A stretch of 21,179 nt of DNA from CAYYJM01 sp964471755 (GTDB taxonomy: Bacteria > Planctomycetota > Planctomycetia > Gemmatales > Gemmataceae), in NCBI GenBank assembly GCA_964471755.1, contig CAYYJM010000095.1, positions 1 to 21,179 of the forward strand, in the 5' to 3' direction. The translations under genes were made by a program, and so were the position numbers. Below the pieces are notes generated by a model. The model searched no databases, was not told where the DNA came from, and saw nothing but the letters and a program-made list of their open reading frames with translations. Shown piece after piece: positions 14,942 to 21,179 of the stretch (position 1 is the first letter of the stretch; each line of letters begins with the position of its first letter).

Positions 14942-16018
14942 TCAAGGTGTCAGCCCTGACGATGCCGGCTGCAATTCCGGCGTCTCGCTGGTGGCCGGCT
15001 CCTCTCTGCTGGGCAGGTCGGCCTTCATCTGCAGGTAGACCAGGTAACCGCCCAGACCCAGACCCCAGTGGATGAGCCGACGCAGCAGCGCCGCCAGGAC
15101 ACCCAGCGCGGCCACGGAGCCGAACAGGTGGTACAGGCCGCCGAAGCCCGCCTCGCCGATGCCGGCTCCGCCCGGAAAGAGCGGCAGCGCCTCGATCGTC
15201 AGCCCGATCGGCACGATCATGAAATGCTCGGCCAGGCTCGGCAGATGCTCGGAGCCGTCCCAGATCGTCGAGGCGGTGCAGAAGATGACCAGGCAGTAGC
15301 AGACCTGAGCGATCCACGCCAGCCCCATCGCGAGGAAGACGGCCTTCGGTCGTTGCCGGTAGACCCAGACGGCCCACCAGAGTTCGCCGAGGGCTCCGCC
15401 GAGCTTCGGAATCCATTCGAGCCGACCGCGAAAGATCTCGGCCCGCGAGGTCGGCAGAAAACCCAGGCCGATCCAGACCAGGACCGAGACGAGCAGCAGG
15501 ACCGACGAGATGCGGAAGATGGTGCCCACGATCGGAGCGGCCGTATCACTGGCCAGGCCGAAGGTCTGGCAGACCAGACAGGCCAAGACGACGAGCCAGA
15601 GCAGGCCCCAGAGGGCGATGCCGCGATCCATCAGCACGGTCGAGACAGCGGCCGCTCGTCGGCTCTGCTGCCGGGCGATCCCGGCTGCCTTGACGATGTC
15701 ACCGCCGACGGAGCCGGGCAGGAACGTGTTGAAGAAGAAGCCGACCATGCCGAGGCGGAAGGCCGAGAAGACCGTGAACGGCAGATCCAGAGCCCGCACG
15801 AGAATGTACCAGCGGACGAAGCTGGTCGAGACGGCCACGGCAGTGAGCAGGATCGCCAGCAGGAAGAAGCCGTAAGCGATCGGCACGCCCTGGACGAAGT
15901 GTCGCTCGTAGATGTGCTTGAGGCCGTTGCCGGCCGGCGGGTCCCAGTTACTCGTGATCACCCAGGCCAGCAGGCCGAAGGCGAGCAGGTACTTGAACAG
16001 GTTCCAGGCGAGTCGCAT
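14942..16018 (-). CDS. Lysylphosphatidylglycerol synthase TM / UPF0104 flippase-like protein
   Basis: The 358-residue protein is highly hydrophobic, with about seven to eight membrane helices. It resembles the transmembrane domain family of MprF/YbhN (UPF0104). Typical features are the N-terminal single helix with LLAFGLLAW, the segment FNTFLPGSVGGDIVKA (conserved P-G-x-x-G-D in this family), and PLFPGGAGIGEAGFGGLYHLF near the C-terminus. No synthase domain is attached, so it would not itself make lysyl-lipid; a role in lipid or lipid-linked precursor translocation is the usual guess. Two ATGs are adjacent (16021 and 16018). GAGG at 16026-16029 is seven bases from the second, which I prefer. 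It is transcribed downstream of the GNAT gene, 107 nt away across a palindrome, so the two are probably separated. Confidence 0.88.
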   Translation of the reverse strand: MRLAWNLFKYLLAFGLLAWVITSNWDPPAGNGLKHIYERHFVQGVPIAYGFFLLAILLTAVAVSTSFVRWYILVRALDLPFTVFSAFRLGMVGFFFNTFLPGSVGGDIVKAAGIARQQSRRAAAVSTVLMDRGIALWGLLWLVVLACLVCQTFGLASDTAAPIVGTIFRISSVLLLVSVLVWIGLGFLPTSRAEIFRGRLEWIPKLGGALGELWWAVWVYRQRPKAVFLAMGLAWIAQVCYCLVIFCTASTIWDGSEHLPSLAEHFMIVPIGLTIEALPLFPGGAGIGEAGFGGLYHLFGSVAALGVLAALLRRLIHWGLGLGGYLVYLQMKADLPSREEPATSETPELQPASSGLTP

Positions 16019-16095
16019 CATTCTCCCTCGATCGCCGCTTGAAAGACTGCCACGATTGTGCGGAAAACGCCGACGAGAGTCCAGGCCGAGTTGCC

Positions 16096-16137
16096 CTCTT
16101 CATTTAGCCGCCGGCTTGCCGGCGGCTAAATGAGGAG
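16096..16137. terminator. Perfect palindrome overlapping the GNAT stop codon
   Basis: CATTTAGCCGCCGGC (16101-16115) is the exact reverse complement of 16118-16132, with two bases between. Outer bases (16096-16100 with 16133-16137) add four pairs and one G-T. The GNAT stop codon TAG (16128-16126) is inside the right arm. In RNA the stem is very GC-rich at its tip and U/A at its base, so it could end transcription of the GNAT gene. It lacks a clean U-run and may equally be a dispersed repeat inserted at the gene end. Confidence 0.8.
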
Positions 16138-16854
16138 CCGCCGACACGACTCCGGATGCTGCAATAACGCGAAGCCCAACCGCCAGTGCCAGAGCATCGA
16201 CGCGGTGTTGCCCTCGAGGAAGGTACTGATCAACTCGTTGAAGCCGGCCGTCCGCAGTTCTCGGCAGACCGCCAGGAGCAGGGCGGAACCGACGCCGCGA
16301 GCCACGTCCAGCGGCCGAACGAAGATCCACGTCAGATGAGGCCGACCGTGCCGACTGGCGACCACCTCCTCGGGGGGTGGATCCCGCCAGAAGAAGCCGG
16401 TCTCGGCGGTCACGTCGCCCAGCGGCAGCAGCGTCGTCAGGGCCGCCCCGATCAGGCCGTCGGCCGTCTCGGCGACCAGACACCCGGCCGGGATGAGCGG
16501 GCCATCGCCGCCCTCGCGCGTCTGGAGGAGGGCCATCCGGCCGGCGTGCAGGGCTCCGATCGCGTTGAGCCCGGCGAACGGTTCGATCGCGCGGAAGCAG
16601 AGAGCGAACAGTTCCGGCAGGTCGTTCCAGTCGTCTTCGCGCAGAGGCCGCACCAGACCCGGCCAGGGCCGGGTTCGGCCATCGTCGGCCGGGCCGGACT
16701 CCAGGTCGAGCCGGCAATGGTAGAAGCGCGGATTCGGCGTGATCAGCACCTCGCCATTGACGTACTCGTAGCGGTAGGCCGGATGGCGTGGCAACTCGTC
16801 GAAGTCGTCGCGACTCAGGGCCAGTCGCAACGGTCGCATCCAGTGTTCGCTCAC
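16126..16854 (-). CDS. GNAT-family N-acetyltransferase with N-terminal extension
   Basis: The 242-residue protein has a GNAT domain in its C-terminal two-thirds. LVRPLREDDWNDLPELFALCF (about 67-87) is the usual first strand and helix. LTWIFVRPLDVARGVGSALL (about 173-192) contains the acetyl-CoA binding strand and the R-G-V-G-S loop. NTASMLWHWRLGF (about 218-230) is the closing helix. It would transfer an acetyl group from acetyl-CoA; the acceptor is unknown. Residues about 20-45 (HPAYRYEYVNGEVL) form an extension that recalls the first hairpin of Uma2-type proteins. The start is GTG 16854 or ATG 16839; neither has a strong ribosome-binding site. The last residues (RRLLI) and stop lie in the palindrome at 16096-16137, suggesting the C-terminus was set by that element. 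It is divergent from the YchF-like gene. Confidence 0.85.
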   Translation of the reverse strand: MSEHWMRPLRLALSRDDFDELPRHPAYRYEYVNGEVLITPNPRFYHCRLDLESGPADDGRTRPWPGLVRPLREDDWNDLPELFALCFRAIEPFAGLNAIGALHAGRMALLQTREGGDGPLIPAGCLVAETADGLIGAALTTLLPLGDVTAETGFFWRDPPPEEVVASRHGRPHLTWIFVRPLDVARGVGSALLLAVCRELRTAGFNELISTFLEGNTASMLWHWRLGFALLQHPESCRRLLI

Positions 16855-16879
16855 GGATCTCGGCCTCAGCTGCCCCGTG

Positions 16880-16908
16880 GTGACGTCCTTCCTCTCCGGC
16901 AGTATAGT
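16880..16908 (+). promoter_or_regulatory. Candidate promoter of the YchF-like gene
   Basis: GTGACG (16880-16885), a 17-base spacer and TATAGT (16903-16908) match sigma70 hexamers at four and five of six positions. Initiation near 16915 leaves about 30 bases before ATG 16945, with AGGA at 16933-16936 as ribosome-binding site. Confidence 0.5.
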
Positions 16909-16944
16909 GAACAGCGGGTTCCTTCACGATGCAGGACGAAGAGC

Positions 16945-17991
16945 ATGCCAGCGTTCAAGGTCGGAATTGTCGGTTATGCCGGTGCCGGCAAGAGTACCGT
17001 CTTTCAGTGGCTGACCGGCGTCCAGCCCGATCCGGGCAAGGCCCTTCAGGGCCAAACCGGCGTCGCGCGCATCCCGGACGCCCGGCTCGACTATCTGTCG
17101 GGCCTGTTCAAGCCGAAGAAGACGACGCCGACGACACTCGACTTTCTCGACACGCCCGGCCTGATGCCGACCGAACGGCGCGACAATCCCCGCCGACTCG
17201 GCATCCTGCGCGAGTCGGGCGGCCTGCTCGTCGTTCTCAACGGCTACAGCGAGGGTGACCTGGCTGGCCAGCTGCGACGTTTCCGCGAGGAGATCGTCTT
17301 CGCCGACCTGGAGATCGTCGGCAATCGCATCTCGAAGTTGAAGGACCAGTTGAAGAAGCCGCGACCGGCCAAGCAGAAGGAGATCGACGAGGCGGAACTG
17401 GCCCTGCTCGAACGCCTCAACACCGCCTACGAGACGGGCCAGCCGGTCTCTTCCGTGGACATGAAGCCGGAGGAGGAGAAGGCGATCCGCAGCTTCCAAC
17501 TGCTGACGCTGAAGCCGGAACTGGTCCTCGTCAACTGTGGTGACGACCTGGTCGGCAAACCGCTACCGGCCGACCTGCTGGCCCTGGCTCCGAACGCGCT
17601 CGCCGCTCCGGCCAAGCTGGAACTGGACCTCGCCGACCTGCCCGAGGCGGATCGCATCGAGATGATGTCGGGCTACGGTCTGACCGGCTTCGTCCGCGAC
17701 GAGATGGTCCGGCGGATCTTCACCGCGATGGGACAGCAGGTCTTCTTCACCGTCGGCGAGGATGAATGCCGGGCGTGGACCATCCCGGCGGGAGCCGACG
17801 CGGTGATCGGAGCCTCGCAGATCCACACCGACCTGGCCGATCGCTTCGTCCGGGCCGAGGTCGTCGGTTACGAGGACTTCGTACGCGTGGGCTCGATGAA
17901 GGAGGCGAAGTCGCAGGGCGTCTACCGGCTGGAGGGCAAGACGTACATCGTGCAGGATGGCGACATCATGCACATCCTGGCGTCACGATGA
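16945..17991 (+). CDS. Divergent YchF/Obg-family GTPase with TGS-like C-terminus
   Basis: The 348-residue protein has the YchF (Ola1) architecture. The G domain has G1 GYAGAGKST (10-18) and G3 DTPG (69-72). A helical insert follows at about 120-185 (from DLEIVGNRISKL), and the C-terminal TGS-like domain (about 266-346) has FFTVGEDECRAW, the IHTDLADRF motif and YIVQDGDIMH, strongly YchF-like. It differs from canonical YchF in three ways. G1 has GAG in place of the usual PNVG, and the GASxGEGLG segment after G3 is replaced by an unrelated stretch (PTERRDNPRR). The G4 position reads NCGD. YchF proteins bind ribosomes and hydrolyse ATP or GTP; nucleotide choice here is uncertain. It is probably a paralogue rather than the housekeeping ychF. 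It converges on the secreted protein gene with a 24-nt gap. Confidence 0.85.
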   Translation: MPAFKVGIVGYAGAGKSTVFQWLTGVQPDPGKALQGQTGVARIPDARLDYLSGLFKPKKTTPTTLDFLDTPGLMPTERRDNPRRLGILRESGGLLVVLNGYSEGDLAGQLRRFREEIVFADLEIVGNRISKLKDQLKKPRPAKQKEIDEAELALLERLNTAYETGQPVSSVDMKPEEEKAIRSFQLLTLKPELVLVNCGDDLVGKPLPADLLALAPNALAAPAKLELDLADLPEADRIEMMSGYGLTGFVRDEMVRRIFTAMGQQVFFTVGEDECRAWTIPAGADAVIGASQIHTDLADRFVRAEVVGYEDFVRVGSMKEAKSQGVYRLEGKTYIVQDGDIMHILASR

Positions 17992-18015
17992 CGTCTGCCC
18001 CAGACTCTGACCCGC

Positions 18016-18948
18016 TCAGGGGAACGCCGCCAGCAGGATCAGCAACGTCGCCGTGCTGGTGGCCGAGGCCGTGTAGCTGCGTTCGAGCGGATACAGATTG
18101 TACGGCACCGGATCGCCTGGCAGACAGAAGCCGGCGTTCGTCTCGTGATGCCGGCAGATGTCGATGCCGCATCGGTACGGGAACAGAATCACGTCGCGGT
18201 AGAAGTAGCCCGCCGACACGAACGGCGACAGCGGACCCAGATCCCAGCCGTAGCGCTCGCTGTTGCGCTCCTCGAAGTAGAGCCGCTTGTAGATCAGGTA
18301 GTTCGGCTCCACGTAGAGAAACTGCTGCGGCCACATTCGACCCGGATAGGGCTCGGTGTCGAGCGTCACCTCGTCGGGGAAGGTGATGTTCCGCTCCGCC
18401 GGCGACCGATCGCGCTTCTCCTGGCGAATCCGTTCTTGCAAGGCCGACTCCGTGTCGAGCCGGCCGAAGATCCGCTGCTTGCCGGGGATCTCGACGGACA
18501 CCTCGGTTTCCCGTGGTTTGTTCGTCTCCTCGGCGTCTCGCTCCCGACGTCCGGGCCGGTCCATCTGCTGAAGGGCTACCGGTTCCGGCATCGCGGTCGG
18601 AGGCAACGGAGTCACGATCCGGGCGACCGGCCGGGTGACGGCCGGCGGCGCGGGCAGGATGTAGTTGACCGGCTGCAGCGCGGACGCCGGCACCCTCTGG
18701 GCCGGAACCGGAGCCGGTGGCTGCGACGCCGGAACCGGCGGACGCACCTGGACCGGTGTGGTCGCCTGGGAACTGGCACTCAGAGATTGCGCCGGGAACA
18801 TCAGTGCCGGCTGGGCGAGGGCACGTCCGCCCGGCTGCAAGGGAGTGCCCGAGTATGAGCCGGGTCGTGCTGGCAGGCCGGACTGACCCCATGCGGCTGG
18901 AGTCAGGACCGTCAGGACGACCAGGCCGAGCAGGAGATCACGGGCCAT
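18016..18948 (-). CDS. Secreted proline-rich protein of unknown function
   Basis: The 310-residue protein has a clear signal peptide (MARDLLLGLVVLTVLTPAAWGQ, cleavage near residue 21) and is unrecognised. Residues about 22-125 are low-complexity, rich in Pro, Ala, Val and Gln, as in a flexible linker. Residues about 125-170 are charged, with two short RER/REKRD clusters. The C-terminal 130 residues look folded, aromatic-rich and Cys-containing (LYFEERNSERYGWDLGPLSP, FPYRCGIDICRHHE, AGFCLPGD). Three Cys there could form disulphides in the periplasm. The start ATG 18948 lies 11 bases inside the end of guaB, and no good ribosome-binding site is visible, so it may depend on translational coupling to guaB. 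The frame stays open upstream inside guaB, but that stretch is not protein-like. Confidence 0.8.
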   Translation of the reverse strand: MARDLLLGLVVLTVLTPAAWGQSGLPARPGSYSGTPLQPGGRALAQPALMFPAQSLSASSQATTPVQVRPPVPASQPPAPVPAQRVPASALQPVNYILPAPPAVTRPVARIVTPLPPTAMPEPVALQQMDRPGRRERDAEETNKPRETEVSVEIPGKQRIFGRLDTESALQERIRQEKRDRSPAERNITFPDEVTLDTEPYPGRMWPQQFLYVEPNYLIYKRLYFEERNSERYGWDLGPLSPFVSAGYFYRDVILFPYRCGIDICRHHETNAGFCLPGDPVPYNLYPLERSYTASATSTATLLILLAAFP

Positions 18949-21179
18949 CGCTGGGACTGTGATCCGCCCGCGACGAGTAATTGGGCGCTTCCTGTGTGAT
19001 GGCGATGTCATGCGGATGGTTCTCCTGCACCGTCGCCGCGCTGACCTGGATGAATCGCGTCCGGGTCCGCAGCTCCTCGATATTCCGCGTTCCACAATAC
19101 CCCATGCCAGCTCGTAGACCGCCGACCAGCTGATGGATGAACGGAGCCAGCGGTCCCTTGTACGGAACCCGCCCCTCGACGCCCTCGGGGACGAGCTTGT
19201 CCCGTCCGGCCTTCTCATCCTGCCGGTAGCGATCCTTGGAGCCGGCCATCATCGCACCCAGTGAGCCCATCCCGCGATACGTCTTGAAACTGCGACCCTT
19301 GTAGAGAATGACCTGGCCGGGGCTCTCCGCCAGGCCGGCCAGCAGGCTACCCAGCATCACGCAATGAGCGCCAGCCGCCAGTGCCTTGGTGATGTCACCG
19401 GAGTAGCGAATACCGCCGTCGCCGATGACCGGCACGCCCGTGCCTTCCAGGGCCTTGACCGCCTCGTTGATCGCGGTGATCTGCGGCACGCCCACGCCGG
19501 AGATAATTCTCGTGGTGCAAATCGAATTATGGACGATCGCGTTGTCCGCGATGAAACTATGCGTCGGGCAATCGACCTCGATGTCGTAAACAGGAACGAC
19601 GAGGTCGAGCCGGCGCGTTTCCATCAACTTGACGACCTGATAATCACCGGTGTGTCGCTTGCGGTGGCTCACGTTCAGTCGGGATTTGTAACTCTCCCGA
19701 CAGCGGTCGGTCTCGGTGCCGAGCAGGCCGCCGGCCGAGGCCTTCTCGGTTCGTGACTCCGGGAAACTTCCCTCCAGCATCTGACAGAGGACGTTGAACA
19801 GTTCGGTCAGGGCCACCGACGTATTGCGAAAGCCGATCCGACCGTCCGCGGCCACATGGCCGTCACTATCGACCAGACCGTCGAACAGCCCACGCAGGTA
19901 ATCCCGATCGGCGCACAGATAGCGTGCGGGCAGATGCTTCTCCTGCCGCTTCCCGAACTCCCAGAACAGGCGGGCCCACTGGAGAGAATACAGATGGATG
20001 TGGATACACTTTCCATTCTCCGCCCGCTTGCCCTGGACGCCGCTGACCGCCTCCAGACACCGCAGTAGTTTTGCCGCAGTGTCCTCTTCCCTGGCTCCGA
20101 AGGCCCAGGTGACCCGTCCGATCTCGGAGTTCCGCGCCGCAGCTCGAAAAGCCGTGCCATCTCCGAGGAATGTGCCAAACACGTAGCCGAGGTCGTAGGA
20201 CGGCTGGATCTCGGTACGATACCGAGCCAGTTGCTTCCGCTTGCGGACGGCGAAATCTTCCAGATGGATGACGAAGCTGTCCGGCAGCTCGAAGGCGATC
20301 TGGCCCGGCAGCAACGGGACATCCCGGTCCAGCGTACCGACCTCCTTCCAGCCGATCTTGGACGTACCCAGCCGGGTCGGCCGGGCCAGCATGACAGCGT
20401 AGCCGCCAGCCTCGATGGTCGCACGACTGGTGGTGTTCAGGTCACCGACGTAATAGCGGTGATCGGGTGTCACGAACGTCTCACGGGCTGAGGCCGAATG
20501 CCGTACCGCCATGACCTCCCGCATCCCGGTACACCACGCCTTGACCACCGTGACCGGTTGGCCGTGCATGTTGATGACGCGGTCGCCGGCGCGCACATCT
20601 TCGATGTTCTTGTAAGTCCCGTTCGCCATGAGTACTCGCGTCCCTGCGCTCAAGCAGCCCGGACCGATCCCCACCTTGACCCCATCCGCCCCGGCCTCGA
20701 CCAGAGCCTGGGCCCCCTCGGCGGTCGCCACGTTTCCGGCGATGACCTCGATGGCGAACCGCTTCTTCAGTTCGCGCACCGTTTCGATGACATTGCGTGA
20801 ATGGCCGTGGGCCGAATCGACCACGAGGACATCGACGCCAGCGCGGATGAGCGACTCGGCCCGCTCATAATCGTGGACGCTGATGGCGGCCCCGACGCGG
20901 AGCCGGCCGCGTTCGTCCTTGCAGGCATTGGGAAAGCTCTGCAGCTTGTCGATGTCCTTGATGGTGATCAGCCCCTTCAGGGTATAGGTATCGTCCACCA
21001 GCAGGAGTTTCTCGACCTTATTTTCCGTCAAAATCCGCTCGGCCGCTTCGAGCGTCGTATTTTCCGGAGCGACGACCAGATTGTCGCGGGTCATGACCTC
21101 GGAGATGCGCTGGTTGTTGTCCTGGAGGAAACGCAGGTCGCGGCGCGTGAGGATGCCCTTGAGTTTGCCGCCGACGGTG
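18938..21179 (-). CDS. guaB: IMP dehydrogenase interrupted by an intein (5' end outside window)
   Basis: GuaB oxidises IMP to XMP with NAD+, the committed step of GMP synthesis. The visible frame runs off the window at 21179; the ATG at 21094 is internal, since residues upstream (GGKLKGILTRRDLRFLQ, SEVMTRDN) are still CBS-domain sequence. Host parts are the end of the Bateman region, the barrel (GADGVKVGIGPG), then after the intein SICTTRIISGVGVPQ with the catalytic Cys, IGDGGIRYSGDITKALAAGA, GMGSLGAM, EGVEGRVPYKG, and the family-typical C-terminus ending near APNYSS, plus a 10-residue tail. Between GIGPG and SICTTR is a 377-residue in-frame intein (19526-20656). Removing it restores an ordinary IMPDH sequence with no residue gained or lost. 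The stop overlaps the next gene by 11 nt. Confidence 0.96.
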   Translation of the reverse strand, partial: TVGGKLKGILTRRDLRFLQDNNQRISEVMTRDNLVVAPENTTLEAAERILTENKVEKLLLVDDTYTLKGLITIKDIDKLQSFPNACKDERGRLRVGAAISVHDYERAESLIRAGVDVLVVDSAHGHSRNVIETVRELKKRFAIEVIAGNVATAEGAQALVEAGADGVKVGIGPGCLSAGTRVLMANGTYKNIEDVRAGDRVINMHGQPVTVVKAWCTGMREVMAVRHSASARETFVTPDHRYYVGDLNTTSRATIEAGGYAVMLARPTRLGTSKIGWKEVGTLDRDVPLLPGQIAFELPDSFVIHLEDFAVRKRKQLARYRTEIQPSYDLGYVFGTFLGDGTAFRAAARNSEIGRVTWAFGAREEDTAAKLLRCLEAVSGVQGKRAENGKCIHIHLYSLQWARLFWEFGKRQEKHLPARYLCADRDYLRGLFDGLVDSDGHVAADGRIGFRNTSVALTELFNVLCQMLEGSFPESRTEKASAGGLLGTETDRCRESYKSRLNVSHRKRHTGDYQVVKLMETRRLDLVVPVYDIEVDCPTHSFIADNAIVHNSICTTRIISGVGVPQITAINEAVKALEGTGVPVIGDGGIRYSGDITKALAAGAHCVMLGSLLAGLAESPGQVILYKGRSFKTYRGMGSLGAMMAGSKDRYRQDEKAGRDKLVPEGVEGRVPYKGPLAPFIHQLVGGLRAGMGYCGTRNIEELRTRTRFIQVSAATVQENHPHDIAITQEAPNYSSRADHSPSDGP
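19526..20656 (-). mobile_element. Intein with LAGLIDADG homing endonuclease inside GuaB
   Basis: This 377-residue element splices itself out of IMP dehydrogenase. Splicing blocks are intact. Block A starts at Cys1 (CLSAGTRVLMANG). Block B has TPDH (63-66, TxxH). Block F is VYDIEVDCPTHSF (356-368) with Asp358. Block G ends AIVHN (373-377) with the penultimate His376 and terminal Asn377, followed by Ser as +1 residue. Asp at the block F position and Cys1 make it a class 1 intein. Residues about 155-350 hold a homing endonuclease of DOD type: motif 1 YVFGTFLGDG (158-167, Asp166) and motif 2 LRGLFDGLVDSDG (254-266, Asp265). Both acidic residues are retained, so cutting activity is possible. The insertion point is the most conserved loop of the enzyme. 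Confidence 0.95.

Noticed and set aside
15068..16042. A 324-codon plus-strand frame rich in Asp, Glu, Gln and Arg
   Set aside because: It is the antisense of a membrane protein with family motifs; the charge-rich composition is a by-product.
20530..20538. Trp-Cys-Thr at intein residues 41-43 as a class 3 intein WCT signature
   Set aside because: The class 3 WCT residues are not adjacent; they lie in blocks B, F and G. This intein has Cys1 and Asp at the block F position, so it is class 1.
19526..20656. guaB as a broken or chimeric gene with an unrelated insertion
   Set aside because: The frame is continuous, junctions have intein splice residues, and removal gives an exact IMPDH motif.

Overview
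This is a GC-rich bacterial chromosomal window, densely packed with genes. Several features suggest a planctomycete of the Gemmata/Gemmataceae type: an RNase D / threonine synthase / DapB cluster, an ATP-type PEP carboxykinase, an orphan FtsH-peptidase-like (M41) domain protein, a planctomycete-style GNAT protein, a multi-spanning membrane TPR protein, and intergenic heptamer and palindromic repeats. The placement is inferred from protein style; no rRNA or marker phylogeny is available here.

Left part (1-6760): six genes on the minus strand. Read 5' to 3' on that strand they are rnd, thrC, dapB, an aldose-1-epimerase-like gene and an RsmC-like methyltransferase. Gaps are 8, 15 and 15 nt, followed by an ATGA overlap, so these five look like one transcription unit. 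After a 124-nt gap comes an NAD-dependent sugar epimerase, whose 3' end faces a 27-bp tandem repeat with an inverted copy (1-82). DapB and ThrC make diaminopimelate/lysine and threonine from aspartate-derived intermediates; the other three genes are housekeeping.

Middle (6760-13125): a small Sm-like protein and a SprT-like metallopeptidase (plus strand) converge on an orphan M41 peptidase-like protein (minus strand). A secreted TPR protein, an unknown 149-residue protein and ftsY (plus strand) then converge on a large membrane TPR protein (minus strand).

Right part (13125-18015): an intergenic region with a 35-bp inverted repeat built from a 7-bp unit, then pckA (plus strand), which converges on a flippase-like membrane protein. 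Next come a GNAT acetyltransferase (minus strand) whose stop codon lies inside a perfect 15-bp palindrome, and a divergent YchF-family GTPase (plus strand).

Right end (18016-21179): a secreted proline-rich protein and, upstream and overlapping it by 11 nt, guaB (IMP dehydrogenase), which is cut by the window edge. The guaB reading frame is interrupted in frame by a 377-residue intein with intact splicing residues and two LAGLIDADG motifs. It sits just before the Ser of the SICTTR catalytic loop, three residues from the active-site cysteine. This is the most striking object in the window: GMP synthesis in this organism should depend on protein splicing.

No tRNA, rRNA, CRISPR array or insertion sequence was seen. 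No gene-free stretch exceeds 300 bases; the longest is 13093-13350.
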